This document shows positions 49,652-58,598 of a stretch of DNA of 64,000 nucleotides, piece after piece; positions within the stretch are counted from its first letter, which is position 1; every line of letters starts with the position of its first letter. Origin of the DNA: Chloroflexota bacterium (GTDB taxonomy: Bacteria > Chloroflexota > Limnocylindria > QHBO01); the NCBI GenBank assembly GCA_025699005.1, contig JAILWI010000001.1, forward strand, positions 62,001 through 126,000, read 5' to 3'. The notes beneath the pieces were generated by a model. That model was not told the origin of the DNA and did no database searches. It worked only from the letters and a program-made list of their open reading frames with translations. The translations under genes were made by a program, and so were the position numbers.

Positions 49652-50671
49652 TCAGACTCCCTTCACGTCGAAGACGACCACGGCGATGGCCGTGACGAAC
49701 AGGTTGACGAGGGCCAGCGGCAGCAGGACCTTCCACGCCATGCCCATGAGCTGGTCGACGCGCACCCGGGGGAGGGTGGCGCGCAGCCACACGGCGATGG
49801 CCACGAAGATGTACGTCTTCAGGAAGAACCAGAAGATGCCGTAGAGCGTGCCCGCGAACCCGGTGAGCTGCGCCGGGAACGGCCACGGGGCGAGCCAGCC
49901 GCCGAAGAACAACGCGACGAGGATGCCGCTCATGATGAACAGGGCGACGTACTCGGCGAAGAAGAAGAACCCGAAGCGCATGCCCGAGTACTCGGTGAAC
50001 GGCCCGGCGACGAGCTCGGAGTCCGCCTCCACCATGTCGAAGGGCGTGCGGTTCACCTCCGCCAGCGAGCTGATGTAGAAGATGCCGAGCCCGATCGGTT
50101 GCCAGATCAGGAGCCAGCCGTTCTCGAGCTGCCAGCCGATGAGCTCGCTGAAGTTCAGGGTCCCGGCCAGCACCACGGCTCCCACGATCGACAGGGTGAG
50201 CGGGATCTCGTAGCTGACCATCTGCGCCGCCGATCGGAGCCCGCCGAGGAGCGAGTACTTGTTGTAGCTGGCCCATCCGGCGACGAGCAGTCCGACGACC
50301 GAGAGACCCAGGACCGCGAAGAAGTAGACGATGCCGATGTTGAAGTCGGCCGCCACCGCTCCGGGGGCGAACGGGATGACGAGCATGCTCATCGCCGCGG
50401 CCATGTAGACCATCCAGGGCGCCAGCGTGAACGTGCTGCGATCCGCCTGGTCGGGGACCGTGTCCTCCTTGGCGAGCACCTTGAAGCCGTGGATCGTGCT
50501 CTGGAAGATGCCGCGCGGGCCGATGCGGTTCGGACCGAAGCGCAGGTTCATCTGCGCGATGATCTTCATCTCCATCTGGATGATGATGAACGCGGTCGGC
50601 ACGGTGAGCAGCAGCAGAAGCGTCGTGGCCAGCACGAATCGCCCGATGCCGAGAAGCAGCTCCCAATCCAT
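49652..50671 (-). CDS. nuoH: NADH-quinone oxidoreductase subunit H
   Basis: A 339-residue membrane subunit with eight helices at the junction of membrane and peripheral arms, contributing to the quinone site. Conserved blocks: RFGPNRIGPRGIFQSTIHGF, KEDTVPDQADRSTFTLAP, NKYSLLGGLRSAAQMVSYEI, SSLAEVNRTPFDMVEADSEL and the LRATLPRVRVDQLMGMAWK ending. All look intact, unlike the electron-input subunits encoded downstream. Confidence 0.97.
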   Translation of the reverse strand: MDWELLLGIGRFVLATTLLLLLTVPTAFIIIQMEMKIIAQMNLRFGPNRIGPRGIFQSTIHGFKVLAKEDTVPDQADRSTFTLAPWMVYMAAAMSMLVIPFAPGAVAADFNIGIVYFFAVLGLSVVGLLVAGWASYNKYSLLGGLRSAAQMVSYEIPLTLSIVGAVVLAGTLNFSELIGWQLENGWLLIWQPIGLGIFYISSLAEVNRTPFDMVEADSELVAGPFTEYSGMRFGFFFFAEYVALFIMSGILVALFFGGWLAPWPFPAQLTGFAGTLYGIFWFFLKTYIFVAIAVWLRATLPRVRVDQLMGMAWKVLLPLALVNLFVTAIAVVVFDVKGV

Positions 50672-50688
50672 CAGCGGCAGTCCATCGG

Positions 50689-51972
50689 CTACTTGTCCAC
50701 TCCGCCCATGACCGGGTCGAGGCTGGCCATGACGGCCATGGTGTCGGCGACGAGACGTCCGGGCATGAGCTTCGGCAGGGCCTGCAGGCTGATGAAGCTG
50801 GGATCGCGCATCCGGAACCGGTACGGGTTCGGTCCGCCGTCACTGATGGCGTAGACGCTGTACAGCCCGCGTGGCGACTCGACGGCACCGTAGGCGCGTC
50901 CCGGTCGCGGCCGGATGATCCCGGGCACCTGGGCCTGGACCGGGCCGTGGGGCATCTTGTCGATGATCTGGTCGATGAGGTGGATGCTCTGCTTGATCTC
51001 GGCGATGCGCTGGAGGTAGCGCGAGTACGAGTCGCCGCCCTGCTGGGTGATGACGTCGAACTCGAGCTCGTTGTAGATCGAGTACGGCTTCGCCTTGCGA
51101 ACGTCGAACGGAACGCCCGATGCCCGCAGGTTCGGCCCCGTCACCCCGAGGCCGATCGCCTGCTGGCCGGTCAGCGTGCCCATGTTGATCGTGCGCGCGC
51201 GGAAGATCTCGTTGTCGGTGATCATCCGCTCGTTCATCTCGATGTTCTTGAGGACGCGGCCACGCCAGGTGCCGAGCCGGCTCAGGAACTCGTCGTTCGT
51301 GTCGAAGTTCACGCCGCCGACGCGGAAGAAGTTGAAGAGCATCCGCTGGCCGCTGATGCTGCTCAGCATGTCGACGATCTCGTCGCGGTTGATGAAGGCG
51401 TACAGGATCGGGGTGAGACCGCCCATGTCGAGTGCCAGGAATCCCATCATCAGCCCGTGGCTGAAGATGCGGTTCAGCTCGACGACCAGCGCGCGGATGT
51501 ACTCGGCGCGCGGGGGCGCCTTGACGCCGTAGAGCTTCTCGAACGCGATCGCCGGGGCATGCTCGTTGTGCATCGTCGACAGGTAGTCCATCGGGTCGAC
51601 GTACGTGAGCACGGTCGTGTAGGTCGCGTTCTCGCACAGCTTCTCGATCCCGCGGTGCAGGTAGCCGAGCACCGGGTCGATGTCGACGATGATCTCGCCG
51701 CGCACCTTCACCACGAGCCGCATGACGCCGTGGGTCGACGGGTGCTGCGGACCCATGTTCACGAGCATCTCGCCCTCGTCGAGGGTGTAGATCTCGCGTT
51801 CCCGCTCCGTCTGCGGTGGGCGATCCGGGATACCGACCTGCTCGAAGCCGGCGTACTCGCCGCCCGGCGTGCGCACCGGCGTCAGGCCGGCCGCCGCCCG
51901 CAGGCGCTCCTCCTCGGCCCGGTCGAGGTCGATCGGGTCGGGGATGGTGATGTCGGGGTCGATCTTCGTCAT
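50689..51972 (-). CDS. nuoD: NADH-quinone oxidoreductase subunit D
   Basis: A 427-residue 49-kDa subunit forming the quinone cavity with NuoB. Start ATG 51972 overlaps the nuoC stop (ATGA). The N-terminal 70 residues are a charged extension. The core then shows MLVNMGPQHPSTHGVMRL with the quinone-site histidines, DPVLGYLHRGIEKLCENATY, VDPMDYLSTMHNEHA and DMGGLTPILYAFINRDEI. The end GRLVADTMAVMASLDPVMGG is the typical C-terminus. Confidence 0.97.
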   Translation of the reverse strand: MTKIDPDITIPDPIDLDRAEEERLRAAAGLTPVRTPGGEYAGFEQVGIPDRPPQTEREREIYTLDEGEMLVNMGPQHPSTHGVMRLVVKVRGEIIVDIDPVLGYLHRGIEKLCENATYTTVLTYVDPMDYLSTMHNEHAPAIAFEKLYGVKAPPRAEYIRALVVELNRIFSHGLMMGFLALDMGGLTPILYAFINRDEIVDMLSSISGQRMLFNFFRVGGVNFDTNDEFLSRLGTWRGRVLKNIEMNERMITDNEIFRARTINMGTLTGQQAIGLGVTGPNLRASGVPFDVRKAKPYSIYNELEFDVITQQGGDSYSRYLQRIAEIKQSIHLIDQIIDKMPHGPVQAQVPGIIRPRPGRAYGAVESPRGLYSVYAISDGGPNPYRFRMRDPSFISLQALPKLMPGRLVADTMAVMASLDPVMGGVDK

Positions 51973-52610
51973 CGCGGGCGGCTCTTGCTGGCCATCGTCT
52001 CGCCGGCCTCGACTGCCTCGCCGGGCGCGTCGGCGCGCTCGGAGCTCGGCGGGAACGTCACGCCCGGCGCGTCGCGGAAGCGGGTCAGATCCCACGTCTC
52101 GGGTCGCTCGAGCGGGTTGACGCCGGCGGCCGGTGAGTCGGCCGCATCGTCGGGCAGGACGAAGTCCCGGCGCTGGGGGAAGCTGCGGTAATCGGGGCTC
52201 ATGTAGATCCGGCGCAGGTCGCGGTTGCCCTCGAACACGATGCCCATCATGTCGTACATCTCGCGCTCGTGGAACATCGCGCCCTCCCACAGGTCGGTGA
52301 TCGACGCGATGCGCGGGTCGTCGCGGTCGACGCGGGCACGGATCCGGAGCCAGCCCGGATGCTTCCAGCTGAAGAGGTGGTACACCACCTCGAAGTGGGC
52401 GCCCGGACCGTAGTCCACGGCGGCGGCATCGGCGAGCATGAAGTAGGCGAGGTCCTCGTCGTCGCGCAGCGTGGCGAGCACGTCGTGCGCACGGGCGCCA
52501 TCGACCTGGTACTCGACGGTGTCCTCGTCGGTCCACAGATCGCGGAGGTCGTCACCGAGACGCTCGGCCAGCACCCGGACGAGCGCGCCGGCCGCGACGG
52601 GCGTGGTCAG
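51969..52610 (-). CDS. nuoC: NADH-quinone oxidoreductase subunit C
   Basis: About 213 residues. The 30-kDa subunit signature ERLGxxxR is represented by [39 protein letters not shown] and [16 protein letters not shown]. The C-terminal 40 residues are a charged, non-conserved tail. The likely start is CTG at 52610. It overlaps the nuoB stop in the same CTGA geometry that other neighbours show with ATGA/GTGA, and GAAGGAG lies 8 bases upstream; GTG 52574 is the alternative. The subunit helps connect the peripheral arm to the quinone site. Confidence 0.92.
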   Translation of the reverse strand: MTTPVAAGALVRVLAERLGDDLRDLWTDEDTVEYQVDGARAHDVLATLRDDEDLAYFMLADAAAVDYGPGAHFEVVYHLFSWKHPGWLRIRARVDRDDPRIASITDLWEGAMFHEREMYDMMGIVFEGNRDLRRIYMSPDYRSFPQRRDFVLPDDAADSPAAGVNPLERPETWDLTRFRDAPGVTFPPSSERADAPGEAVEAGETMASKSRPR

Positions 52611-53278
52611 CGGACGTCTCCTTCCCAGCGGGTGCGCTGCGGTCCGCGATCCACGTACGTCGGCCACTGGCCACGACGCTGCTTCACGAGCTCGTGGAGC
52701 TTCATCATCCCGTAGATCAGGCCCTCCGGGCGCGGCGGGCAGCCCGGGACGTAGACGTCCACCGGCATGACCCGGTCGACGCCCTGGACGACGCTGTAGG
52801 AGCGCTTGAAGCGGCCGCCCGAGGTCGTGCAGGTGCCCATGGCGACGCACCACTTCGGCTCGGGCATCTGCTCCCAGAGCCGGACGAGCGGGCCGGCCAT
52901 CTTCGTGGTCAGCGTCCCGGCGACGATGAGGACGTCGGCCTGGCGCGGGCTCGCCCGGAACGGGAACATGCCGAAGCGGTCGATGTCGTTCACGCTCGTC
53001 GCCGTGCTCATCATCTCGATCGCGCAGCAGGACAGGCCCGACAGCAGCGGCCAGAGCGAGTTCGCGCGAATGAGGTCGAGGATGTAGTCGGCCTTGGTCG
53101 GGATCACCTCGAGCAGGCCGTGGAAGCCGCCCTGCGGATGCTCCTCCATCCCGAACTCGCGGAGCAATGCGTTGTCCCCGGCCTGGTCGGGAATGACGAT
53201 CGGCCCGTTGCCGGTGTCGGCGCCCGCGGTCGGCATCGGCTCCGTGGCGCTTCCGGTGGTCGGTCGGTCTACTGCCAT
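52607..53278 (-). CDS. nuoB: NADH-quinone oxidoreductase subunit B
   Basis: A 223-residue subunit carrying the terminal N2 cluster. [15 protein letters not shown] holds the adjacent cysteines, [14 protein letters not shown] the third and [15 protein letters not shown] the fourth, so N2 ligands are complete. The first 45 residues are a low-complexity extension ([14 protein letters not shown]). It overlaps nuoA by 10 bases and nuoC by 4, in a tightly coupled operon. Confidence 0.97.
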   Translation of the reverse strand: MAVDRPTTGSATEPMPTAGADTGNGPIVIPDQAGDNALLREFGMEEHPQGGFHGLLEVIPTKADYILDLIRANSLWPLLSGLSCCAIEMMSTATSVNDIDRFGMFPFRASPRQADVLIVAGTLTTKMAGPLVRLWEQMPEPKWCVAMGTCTTSGGRFKRSYSVVQGVDRVMPVDVYVPGCPPRPEGLIYGMMKLHELVKQRRGQWPTYVDRGPQRTRWEGDVR

Positions 53279-53628
53279 CGCAGATCACCCTTCTTCCATG
53301 CGTACAGCTCGCCGAACATCAGGATGACGAGGAAGATGCCGATGAGCACGATGCCCTGGAACTCGAGCGACCGCACGGTGATCGCCCACAGGTAGACGAA
53401 GATGATCTCGACGTCGAACGCGACGAAGAGCAGGGCGTACAGGTAGAAGGCCAGCCCGAAGCGGCTCCAGGTGTCGCCGATGGTGTCGACGCCCGACTCG
53501 TACGGCAGGCCCTTCTGGGGGCGCTTCCGCCGATGCGTGATGAGCCAGCTGAACAGGATCGTGCCGAAGACGAAGGTCGTCGCGGCAAACGCGAATCCGA
53601 TGACGTAGAGCAGTCCGGTGTGATCCAT
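53269..53628 (-). CDS. nuoA: NADH-quinone oxidoreductase subunit A
   Basis: A 119-residue, three-helix membrane subunit. [19 protein letters not shown] followed by [19 protein letters not shown] is the family signature of the loop and second helix. The last helix is [20 protein letters not shown]. Start ATG 53628 follows GGAG with good spacing; a longer frame to 53703 has no such support. First gene of the complex I cluster. Confidence 0.95.
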   Translation of the reverse strand: MDHTGLLYVIGFAFAATTFVFGTILFSWLITHRRKRPQKGLPYESGVDTIGDTWSRFGLAFYLYALLFVAFDVEIIFVYLWAITVRSLEFQGIVLIGIFLVILMFGELYAWKKGDLRWQ

Positions 53629-53659
53629 CTCCACTCCGGTTGCACGCGGTGCATGGCGT

Positions 53660-53677
53660 GTCGGGCGCGCGCCCGAC
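53660..53677 (-). promoter_or_regulatory. 18-bp perfect palindrome in the nuoA leader
   Basis: GTCGGGCGC and GCGCCCGAC (53660-53677) form a perfect inverted repeat without spacer, 31 bases upstream of the nuoA ATG and downstream of the putative promoter. It could be a protein-binding operator or a leader hairpin controlling the nuo operon. Confidence 0.4.
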
Positions 53678-53733
53678 GCTGAGGTTCGTCGTTGGTGGAG
53701 CACGGCGCGCTGAGCACGCCCCGCTCGCGGAAC

Positions 53734-53739
53734 AGTCTA
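53734..53739 (-). promoter_or_regulatory. putative -10 of the nuoA operon
   Basis: Read leftward, TGC followed by TAGACT (complement of 53734-53739), an extended -10-like element about 105 bases before nuoA in the 163-bp gap after the upstream gene. The -35 is weak. Confidence 0.4.
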
Positions 53740-53791
53740 GCAGGGGCACTCGTCGGCGTGGCCGCGCGCGACGGACCCGCATGGCGCGGAC

Positions 53792-54925
53792 TCAGCGGCC
53801 CTGCCACGCGGCGGCGATGATCAGCCGCAGCCCGTCGCTGACGAGCGCGTGCCCACCCAGGAGGAACGGGACGGGCGCAGCGACCGCCGCCTCGGTGAGC
53901 TCCCGCAGCCAGGGCGTCGCGACGCGGGATGCATCCCCGAAATCGGAGGCCAGGCGCTCCTCCTCCGGCGGCCAGGCAGCGGCCTCCGAGGATTCGCCGA
54001 CCGAGGCCATGAGCACCCGCGTATCGAGGACAACGGCATCTCCCAGCCGAGCCAGCTCCGCGACGAGCTCGGCGGGCGACGAGCGCGCCATGAGCGCGGC
54101 GAGGATCGATCGGGGACGGGAGCCCGGGTCGCGCGCCGATCGCATCCCGCGCTCCTCGACGAAGCCACGCACGCGACAGGCGGTCTCGGTCTCCAGCTCC
54201 TGCCACGTCAGTCCGGGAATGCGCCCGGCGACCACCAGCTCGGCCGCGCGGTCGCGGATGACCTCGCCCAGCGCGGCGAGGTGCGGCACCTCCAGCGGGC
54301 AATCACCCGGGAGGCGCGCCATCTCGAGGTACCCGCGCACGGACGCGTCCAGCGGTCGGGCTCCCTCGAGGCGCGTGGCCAGGCGCAGGAGCGCGAGGTC
54401 GAGCGTCGTGTCGACGTCGAATCGCGCCCAGCCGGCCGAACCGAGATCGCGCCACGCGAACCCTGCCTCGGACAGGCGCCGCGGCGCGGCGTTGTCGGTC
54501 TCGCAGGCGGCGAGCGCCTCCAGCGCGCGGTCGAGGTCGCCGGCCACCACGAAGGCATCGGCGCTGAAGCGGTTGTTGGCGACGACCTCGCCCGCCACCG
54601 GGCTCAGCAGGTCGTCAAGTGCCGTGTCGGCGAGCAGCGGCATCGCCGATCCACCGGCGTAGCCGATCGCGTCGACGCGCCCGCCCGCGTCGGCGAGGGC
54701 TGCCCGCGCGCCGGTGGTGTACCAGCGGCCCCAGTGGAAGTCATCCGCGTCCTCGCCGGCGGTCGCACGCAGCTCGGCGACCGCTGCGCCGAGACCGCCG
54801 AGGCGGCGGGACAGCTCGGCCGCCAGCAGCCGGCGACCATCGGCCGCGATCGCCGCGTGGCTGCCGAACGGCTGGCCCTCGGCGGGCGTCGTGACCAGGA
54901 GAAGCGGCGCGGGCCGCTCAGGCAT
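53792..54925 (-). CDS. nucleotidyltransferase-fold-like protein, unknown function
   Basis: A 377-residue protein starting at ATG 54925. The N-terminal half has a Rossmann-like pattern reminiscent of MobA/CofC-type NTP transferases: PLLLVTTPAEGQPFGSHAAI, IGYAGGSAMPLLADTALDDL, VVANNRFSADAFVVAG and RFDVDTTLDLALLRLA. The glycine-rich GGxSxRxG loop of true transferases is not obvious. The second half is helical with a conserved-looking HLAALGEVIRDRAAELV and FLLGGHALVSDGLRLI end. Its start overlaps the DinB-like stop by 8 bases. I cannot assign a reaction. Confidence 0.7.
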   Translation of the reverse strand: MPERPAPLLLVTTPAEGQPFGSHAAIAADGRRLLAAELSRRLGGLGAAVAELRATAGEDADDFHWGRWYTTGARAALADAGGRVDAIGYAGGSAMPLLADTALDDLLSPVAGEVVANNRFSADAFVVAGDLDRALEALAACETDNAAPRRLSEAGFAWRDLGSAGWARFDVDTTLDLALLRLATRLEGARPLDASVRGYLEMARLPGDCPLEVPHLAALGEVIRDRAAELVVAGRIPGLTWQELETETACRVRGFVEERGMRSARDPGSRPRSILAALMARSSPAELVAELARLGDAVVLDTRVLMASVGESSEAAAWPPEEERLASDFGDASRVATPWLRELTEAAVAAPVPFLLGGHALVSDGLRLIIAAAWQGR

Positions 54926-55532
54926 GCTGGCCCTGCGTGAGCGAGGCGCGCAGGCGATGCAGCTGCTCCAGGTGCATGAGGTCGTGCACCCCGATGAACA
55001 GGAGCCACTCGCCACAGCGCAGATGGCCGACGAGCGGATGGTCGAGGAGGCAGCGGTCGAGCTCGTGGCCGGCGATCCGTCCCGCGGCCTGGCGGATCGC
55101 GACGCGCGACTTCTCGAGGAGCCCCAGGAGCTGCCCGACATCCGCCGCCGCCGGTCCCGGGATGGACGGCGTCACGACCGGTGGCGCCTGCTCGGGCCAC
55201 ATGCCGGCGGCGTCCCACGATGCCCAGGTCGCCAGGAATCGACGAGCGGCGGTGGTGTGCGCGAAGGCCTGCGCCACGTTCCAGTTCTCCTCGCCACCGG
55301 GCGCATCGAGAGCCGACAGCGGGAGGGCGGCCAGGGCGGTCTCGAGCGCGTTGCCGATCGCCTCCTGCTGGGCGAGGATCCGCGCCGCGGATCCCGCGTC
55401 GACCCGCGCCCGCAGCTCGCGACGAAGGCCCTTCAGCCCCTCGAAGGTCCCGTCCGCCGCTCGCCAGCAGGCGACGACGTCCGGCGCATCAGCCTCGAGA
55501 TCCGCGATCCAGGTGGGCGGCCCCTCGGTCAT
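54918..55532 (-). CDS. DinB/YfiT-like metal-binding four-helix protein
   Basis: A 204-residue helical protein. NWNVAQAFAHTTAARRFL and LLFIGVHDLMHLEQLHRLR supply the histidines of the DinB-type metal site (one in the second helix, two or three in the last). Members include thiol-dependent S-transferases (mycothiol or bacillithiol) and many proteins of unknown function. It is cotranscribed with the nucleotidyltransferase-like gene through an overlap. Confidence 0.75.
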   Translation of the reverse strand: MTEGPPTWIADLEADAPDVVACWRAADGTFEGLKGLRRELRARVDAGSAARILAQQEAIGNALETALAALPLSALDAPGGEENWNVAQAFAHTTAARRFLATWASWDAAGMWPEQAPPVVTPSIPGPAAADVGQLLGLLEKSRVAIRQAAGRIAGHELDRCLLDHPLVGHLRCGEWLLFIGVHDLMHLEQLHRLRASLTQGQHA

Positions 55533-55549
55533 AGCGCGGACCCGCGCCG

Positions 55550-55879
55550 TCAGAGACGCTCGAAGCGCTCGATCGGCTGGACGAAGACCGTCGCGCCGCC
55601 CACCTCGACCTCGACCGGGTACGGCATGTAGAACTCGCCCGGCTCCATGATCGGCGGCATCGGGTTCACGAACTGCTTCCGGCTGTGGCAGTTGGCGCTG
55701 ATGATTCCGAGCACATCCTCGACCTGGTCGTCCTCGACGCCGAGCACGATCGTCGCGTTTCCCTGCTTCAGGAACCCGCCCGAGGAGTTGAAGCGCGTGG
55801 CGCGGAACTCCTTCTCGAGCAACGCGTCGACCAGCGTCGAGGCGTCCTCGTTGTGCACGATGGCGGTGACCAGCTTCAT
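55550..55879 (-). CDS. darA: cyclic-di-AMP receptor (DarA/PstA family)
   Basis: A 109-residue PII-like protein. MKLVTAIVHNEDASTLVDAL begins the ferredoxin-like fold. FRATRFNSSGGFLKQGNATI is the ligand-binding loop segment of DarA. GVEDDQVEDVLGIISANCHS and the closing EVEVGGATVFVQPIERFER complete the family pattern. It binds c-di-AMP and probably relays it to an unknown partner. AAGGAG precedes the ATG, and a -10-like CATAAT lies at 55936-55941 (leftward). No diadenylate cyclase gene is in the window. Confidence 0.93.
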   Translation of the reverse strand: MKLVTAIVHNEDASTLVDALLEKEFRATRFNSSGGFLKQGNATIVLGVEDDQVEDVLGIISANCHSRKQFVNPMPPIMEPGEFYMPYPVEVEVGGATVFVQPIERFERL

Positions 55880-56017
55880 CGGTGGGGGGCTCCTTCGTTC
55901 GACGACCCGTGAGCGGGGACGCAGTGGGCGCTGCCGATTATGGCGCAGGGACGTGCCCGAGGGCCACCCGTCACCGGCCGCGTACCTGACGACTTCGGAC
56001 CGTGCCGTCGAGCGCGA

Positions 56018-56668
56018 TCAGCGCAGGTATCGCGCAGCCACGATGCCGGCGATGGCGGCATCGGCCTCCTCGACCGAGACCGAGCCGTCCACGACCTCGA
56101 ACCGCTCGGGCTCGTCGGCGGCGAGGCGCAGGTAGGCGGCCCGCACCGCCTCGAAGAACGCCGCGCCCTCGGTGTCCTCGAAGCGGTTCCACTCGGATCG
56201 GCGGCGCGTCCGCTCCAGCCCGACCTCCACCGGCACGTCGATGAGGAGCGTGAGGTCGGGCCACAGCCCGCCGGTGGCGAACTCCTGGAGGCGTCGCAGC
56301 TCCGTCATGTCGTTCCCGTAGCCGGCGCCCTGGTACGCCAGCGACGAGTCGGCGTAGCGCGCGCAGACCACCCACTCACCGCGCTCGAGCGCCGGCCGGA
56401 TGACGCGCTCGACGTGCTGGGCGCGTCCGGCCGCATAGAGAAGGGCGTCGGCGCGCGGCTCGAGATCGTCGCTCATGCCGCGCATGTGGAGGACGATGCG
56501 TCGCACCTCCTCGCCGAGCGGCGTGCCCCCGGGCTCGTGGGTCAGGACGGCTGAGAGCCCGCGCCCCCGAAGCCAGCCGACGAGGTGCCGCGCCGCCGTC
56601 GACTTGCCGCTCCCCTCCGGCCCCTCCAGGGTGATGAACCGCCCGCGCGCCGGCGTGTCGGGGCTCAC
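56018..56668 (-). CDS. tmk: thymidylate kinase
   Basis: A 216-residue kinase making dTDP from dTMP. The P-loop is FITLEGPEGSGKSTAAR. LTHEPGGTPLGEEVRRIVL is the family EPGGT motif. ARYADSSLAYQGAGYG corresponds to the DRYxDSSLAYQG block but has Ala in place of the usual Asp before Arg. LLIDVPVEVGLERTRRRSEW contains the LID region. Start GTG 56668 overlaps the stop of the 30-residue peptide gene (GTGA). Confidence 0.94.
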   Translation of the reverse strand: MSPDTPARGRFITLEGPEGSGKSTAARHLVGWLRGRGLSAVLTHEPGGTPLGEEVRRIVLHMRGMSDDLEPRADALLYAAGRAQHVERVIRPALERGEWVVCARYADSSLAYQGAGYGNDMTELRRLQEFATGGLWPDLTLLIDVPVEVGLERTRRRSEWNRFEDTEGAAFFEAVRAAYLRLAADEPERFEVVDGSVSVEEADAAIAGIVAARYLR

Positions 56669-56757
56669 GCGGGCGGCAGGATGGCGGTCGCGACGAGGGC
56701 CACGGCGACGAGGACGAGGATTCCGATGAGGACGACGCGAGTCCAGCCGCCGCTCAC
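56665..56757 (-). CDS. 30-residue single-pass membrane peptide
   Basis: A tiny frame from GTG 56757 to TGA at 56665-56667, reading [20 protein letters not shown] then a further hydrophobic stretch ending ATAILPPA. Nearly all of it is one membrane helix with Arg7 near the inner face. It overlaps the R3H ATPase stop (GTGA) at its start and the tmk GTG at its end, so both junctions are four-base overlaps. That makes a chance ORF unlikely. No known family. Confidence 0.65.
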   Translation of the reverse strand: MSGGWTRVVLIGILVLVAVALVATAILPPA

Positions 56758-58598
56758 CGCCAGTTGCGTCCTTCCTCGGGGATGAGCTCGACGCGGCGGT
56801 TCGGCTCGGACCCGCGCGACCGCGACATGAGCGCGTTCTTCTCCGCCATCTGGTGCTGGAGCCGGCGAACGTAGGCGTTCTGCGGCGCGAGCTCCACCGG
56901 CCGCCCCGAGGCCTGGACCAGGCCGATCGCCTCGGCGGTTTCGCGCAGCGCGGCCTCCTGCGGATCGGCCTCCAGGTCGAACAGGCTGGCAAGCATGTTC
57001 TCCATCTGAAGCATCGTGTTCGTCTTCAGCACGTAGATCGGCACGCCGTGCGACTCGGCGTCGCGCAGCGCGGCCGGCTTGCGACGGTAGTAGTTCCGGA
57101 GGGTGACGACCGCATCGGCGTCGTCGAGCTCGCGCGCCACGGTCACCGGCACGCCGAGCTCGCGCACCGCCTGCTCGAGCCGCTTGCGGCTGACGCCGAA
57201 GGCGAAGACGCTCATCGGCCGATGCGACCGCGCGCGGTCGCCGGCGGGACGCTGCGCGCCGATCGGCCGCTCGACGGCCGCGTCGTCGTCCATCTCGGCC
57301 AGCGCCTGCTCGAGCTCGCGCCGGGGATCAGACGCGGGCAGCGTGGTCGCGCTCGACGCGCCGCTGATCCGCTCACCGGGCAGCGTCCGCCCACCTCGTC
57401 CCGCGTCGCCGCCGCCGGGCAGCGGACGGAGGCCGCTTCGCTCGTACCGGCCGCCGCCTCCGCCGCCAGCGCGGCCACCGCGACCGAAGGCCCCGAAACC
57501 GCCGGTCGGCTCGAGCGGCGCGAAGGCCGGGTTACCGGTCGGCGTCTCGCTGATCCGGTAGTCGTACTTCGTCATGGCCTTGAGCTCGCCCGACTCGTCG
57601 CGATAGCGAGCCTCCGGGGGAACCATGTGCCCGCGCAGGATGGCGTCGACGGTCTCGGCCACGTTGCGATGGACGATGACGTTGTCGCGCTCGACGATCT
57701 CGACGAGGACGTCGAACGTCGGCGGGGCCTTGCGCTCGAGGACCGTCTTCTGCGTCCCGCGCCGGCGCGCCTCCTCGTCGCCGAGGGTGACCGGCTGGAT
57801 GCCGCCCACCAGGTCCGACAGCGTCGGGTTGAGCATCAGGTTGTCGAGCGTGTTGCCATGGGCCGTGCCGACGAGCTGCACGCCGCGCTCGGCGATCGTT
57901 CGGGCCGCTCCCGCCTCGAGCTCCGTCCCGATCTCGTCGATGACGATGACCTCGGGCATGTGGTTCTCGACCGCCTCGATCATCACCTGGTGCTGCTCGG
58001 TCGGCGTCCGGACCTGCATCCGCCGTGCGTCGCCGATGCCCGGGTGCGGGATGTCGCCGTCGCCCGCGATCTCGTTGCTCGTGTCGACCACGATGACGCG
58101 CTTGCCGAGGTCGTCGGCCAGGACGCGCGCCACCTCGCGCAGCATCGTCGTCTTGCCGACGCCCGGCCGGCCGAGGATGAGGAGCGACTGCCCGGCTTCC
58201 GTGATGTCGCGGATAATGTCGATCGTCCCGAACACCGCGCGGCCGATGCGGCAGGTCAGGCCGACCACCTTGCCGGCGCGGTTGCGGATCGCGCTGATCC
58301 GGTGCAGCGTGCGCTCGATGCCGGCGCGATTGTCATCGCCGAAGACGCCGATGTGGTCGATGACGTGGGCGATATCGGCCTCGGTGATCTCCCGATCCAG
58401 GAGGTCCTCCTCGCCGGTGGTGAACCGCGCCTGTGGCTTGCGACCGAGGTCCATGACCACCTCGAGCAGGTCGGTGCGATTCGCGAGGCCGCGCAGCCGG
58501 TCGCAGATCTCCGGCGGCAGGGACTCCATGAGGGCATCGAGGTCGTCGGTTGTCTCGCGCCGTGCCACGTCTCGTCTCGCCTTCCCTTCCCCTGTCAT
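56754..58598 (-). CDS. SpoIIIAA/Ycf45-like ATPase with C-terminal R3H-type domain
   Basis: A 614-residue protein starting at ATG 58598 (ATGA overlap). Residues about 20-130 are an N-terminal nucleic-acid-binding-like domain ([20 protein letters not shown] region). The RecA-type ATPase has Walker [20 protein letters not shown], Walker [16 protein letters not shown] and [15 protein letters not shown]. It runs to about 350 and ends [13 protein letters not shown] Gly/Arg-rich linker ([11 protein letters not shown]) follows, then a C-terminal domain [20 protein letters not shown] with an R3H-like end. The family is related to stage III sporulation protein AA and plastid Ycf45 and is thought to bind single-stranded nucleic acid. 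Confidence 0.88.
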   Translation of the reverse strand: MTGEGKARRDVARRETTDDLDALMESLPPEICDRLRGLANRTDLLEVVMDLGRKPQARFTTGEEDLLDREITEADIAHVIDHIGVFGDDNRAGIERTLHRISAIRNRAGKVVGLTCRIGRAVFGTIDIIRDITEAGQSLLILGRPGVGKTTMLREVARVLADDLGKRVIVVDTSNEIAGDGDIPHPGIGDARRMQVRTPTEQHQVMIEAVENHMPEVIVIDEIGTELEAGAARTIAERGVQLVGTAHGNTLDNLMLNPTLSDLVGGIQPVTLGDEEARRRGTQKTVLERKAPPTFDVLVEIVERDNVIVHRNVAETVDAILRGHMVPPEARYRDESGELKAMTKYDYRISETPTGNPAFAPLEPTGGFGAFGRGGRAGGGGGGRYERSGLRPLPGGGDAGRGGRTLPGERISGASSATTLPASDPRRELEQALAEMDDDAAVERPIGAQRPAGDRARSHRPMSVFAFGVSRKRLEQAVRELGVPVTVARELDDADAVVTLRNYYRRKPAALRDAESHGVPIYVLKTNTMLQMENMLASLFDLEADPQEAALRETAEAIGLVQASGRPVELAPQNAYVRRLQHQMAEKNALMSRSRGSEPNRRVELIPEEGRNWR

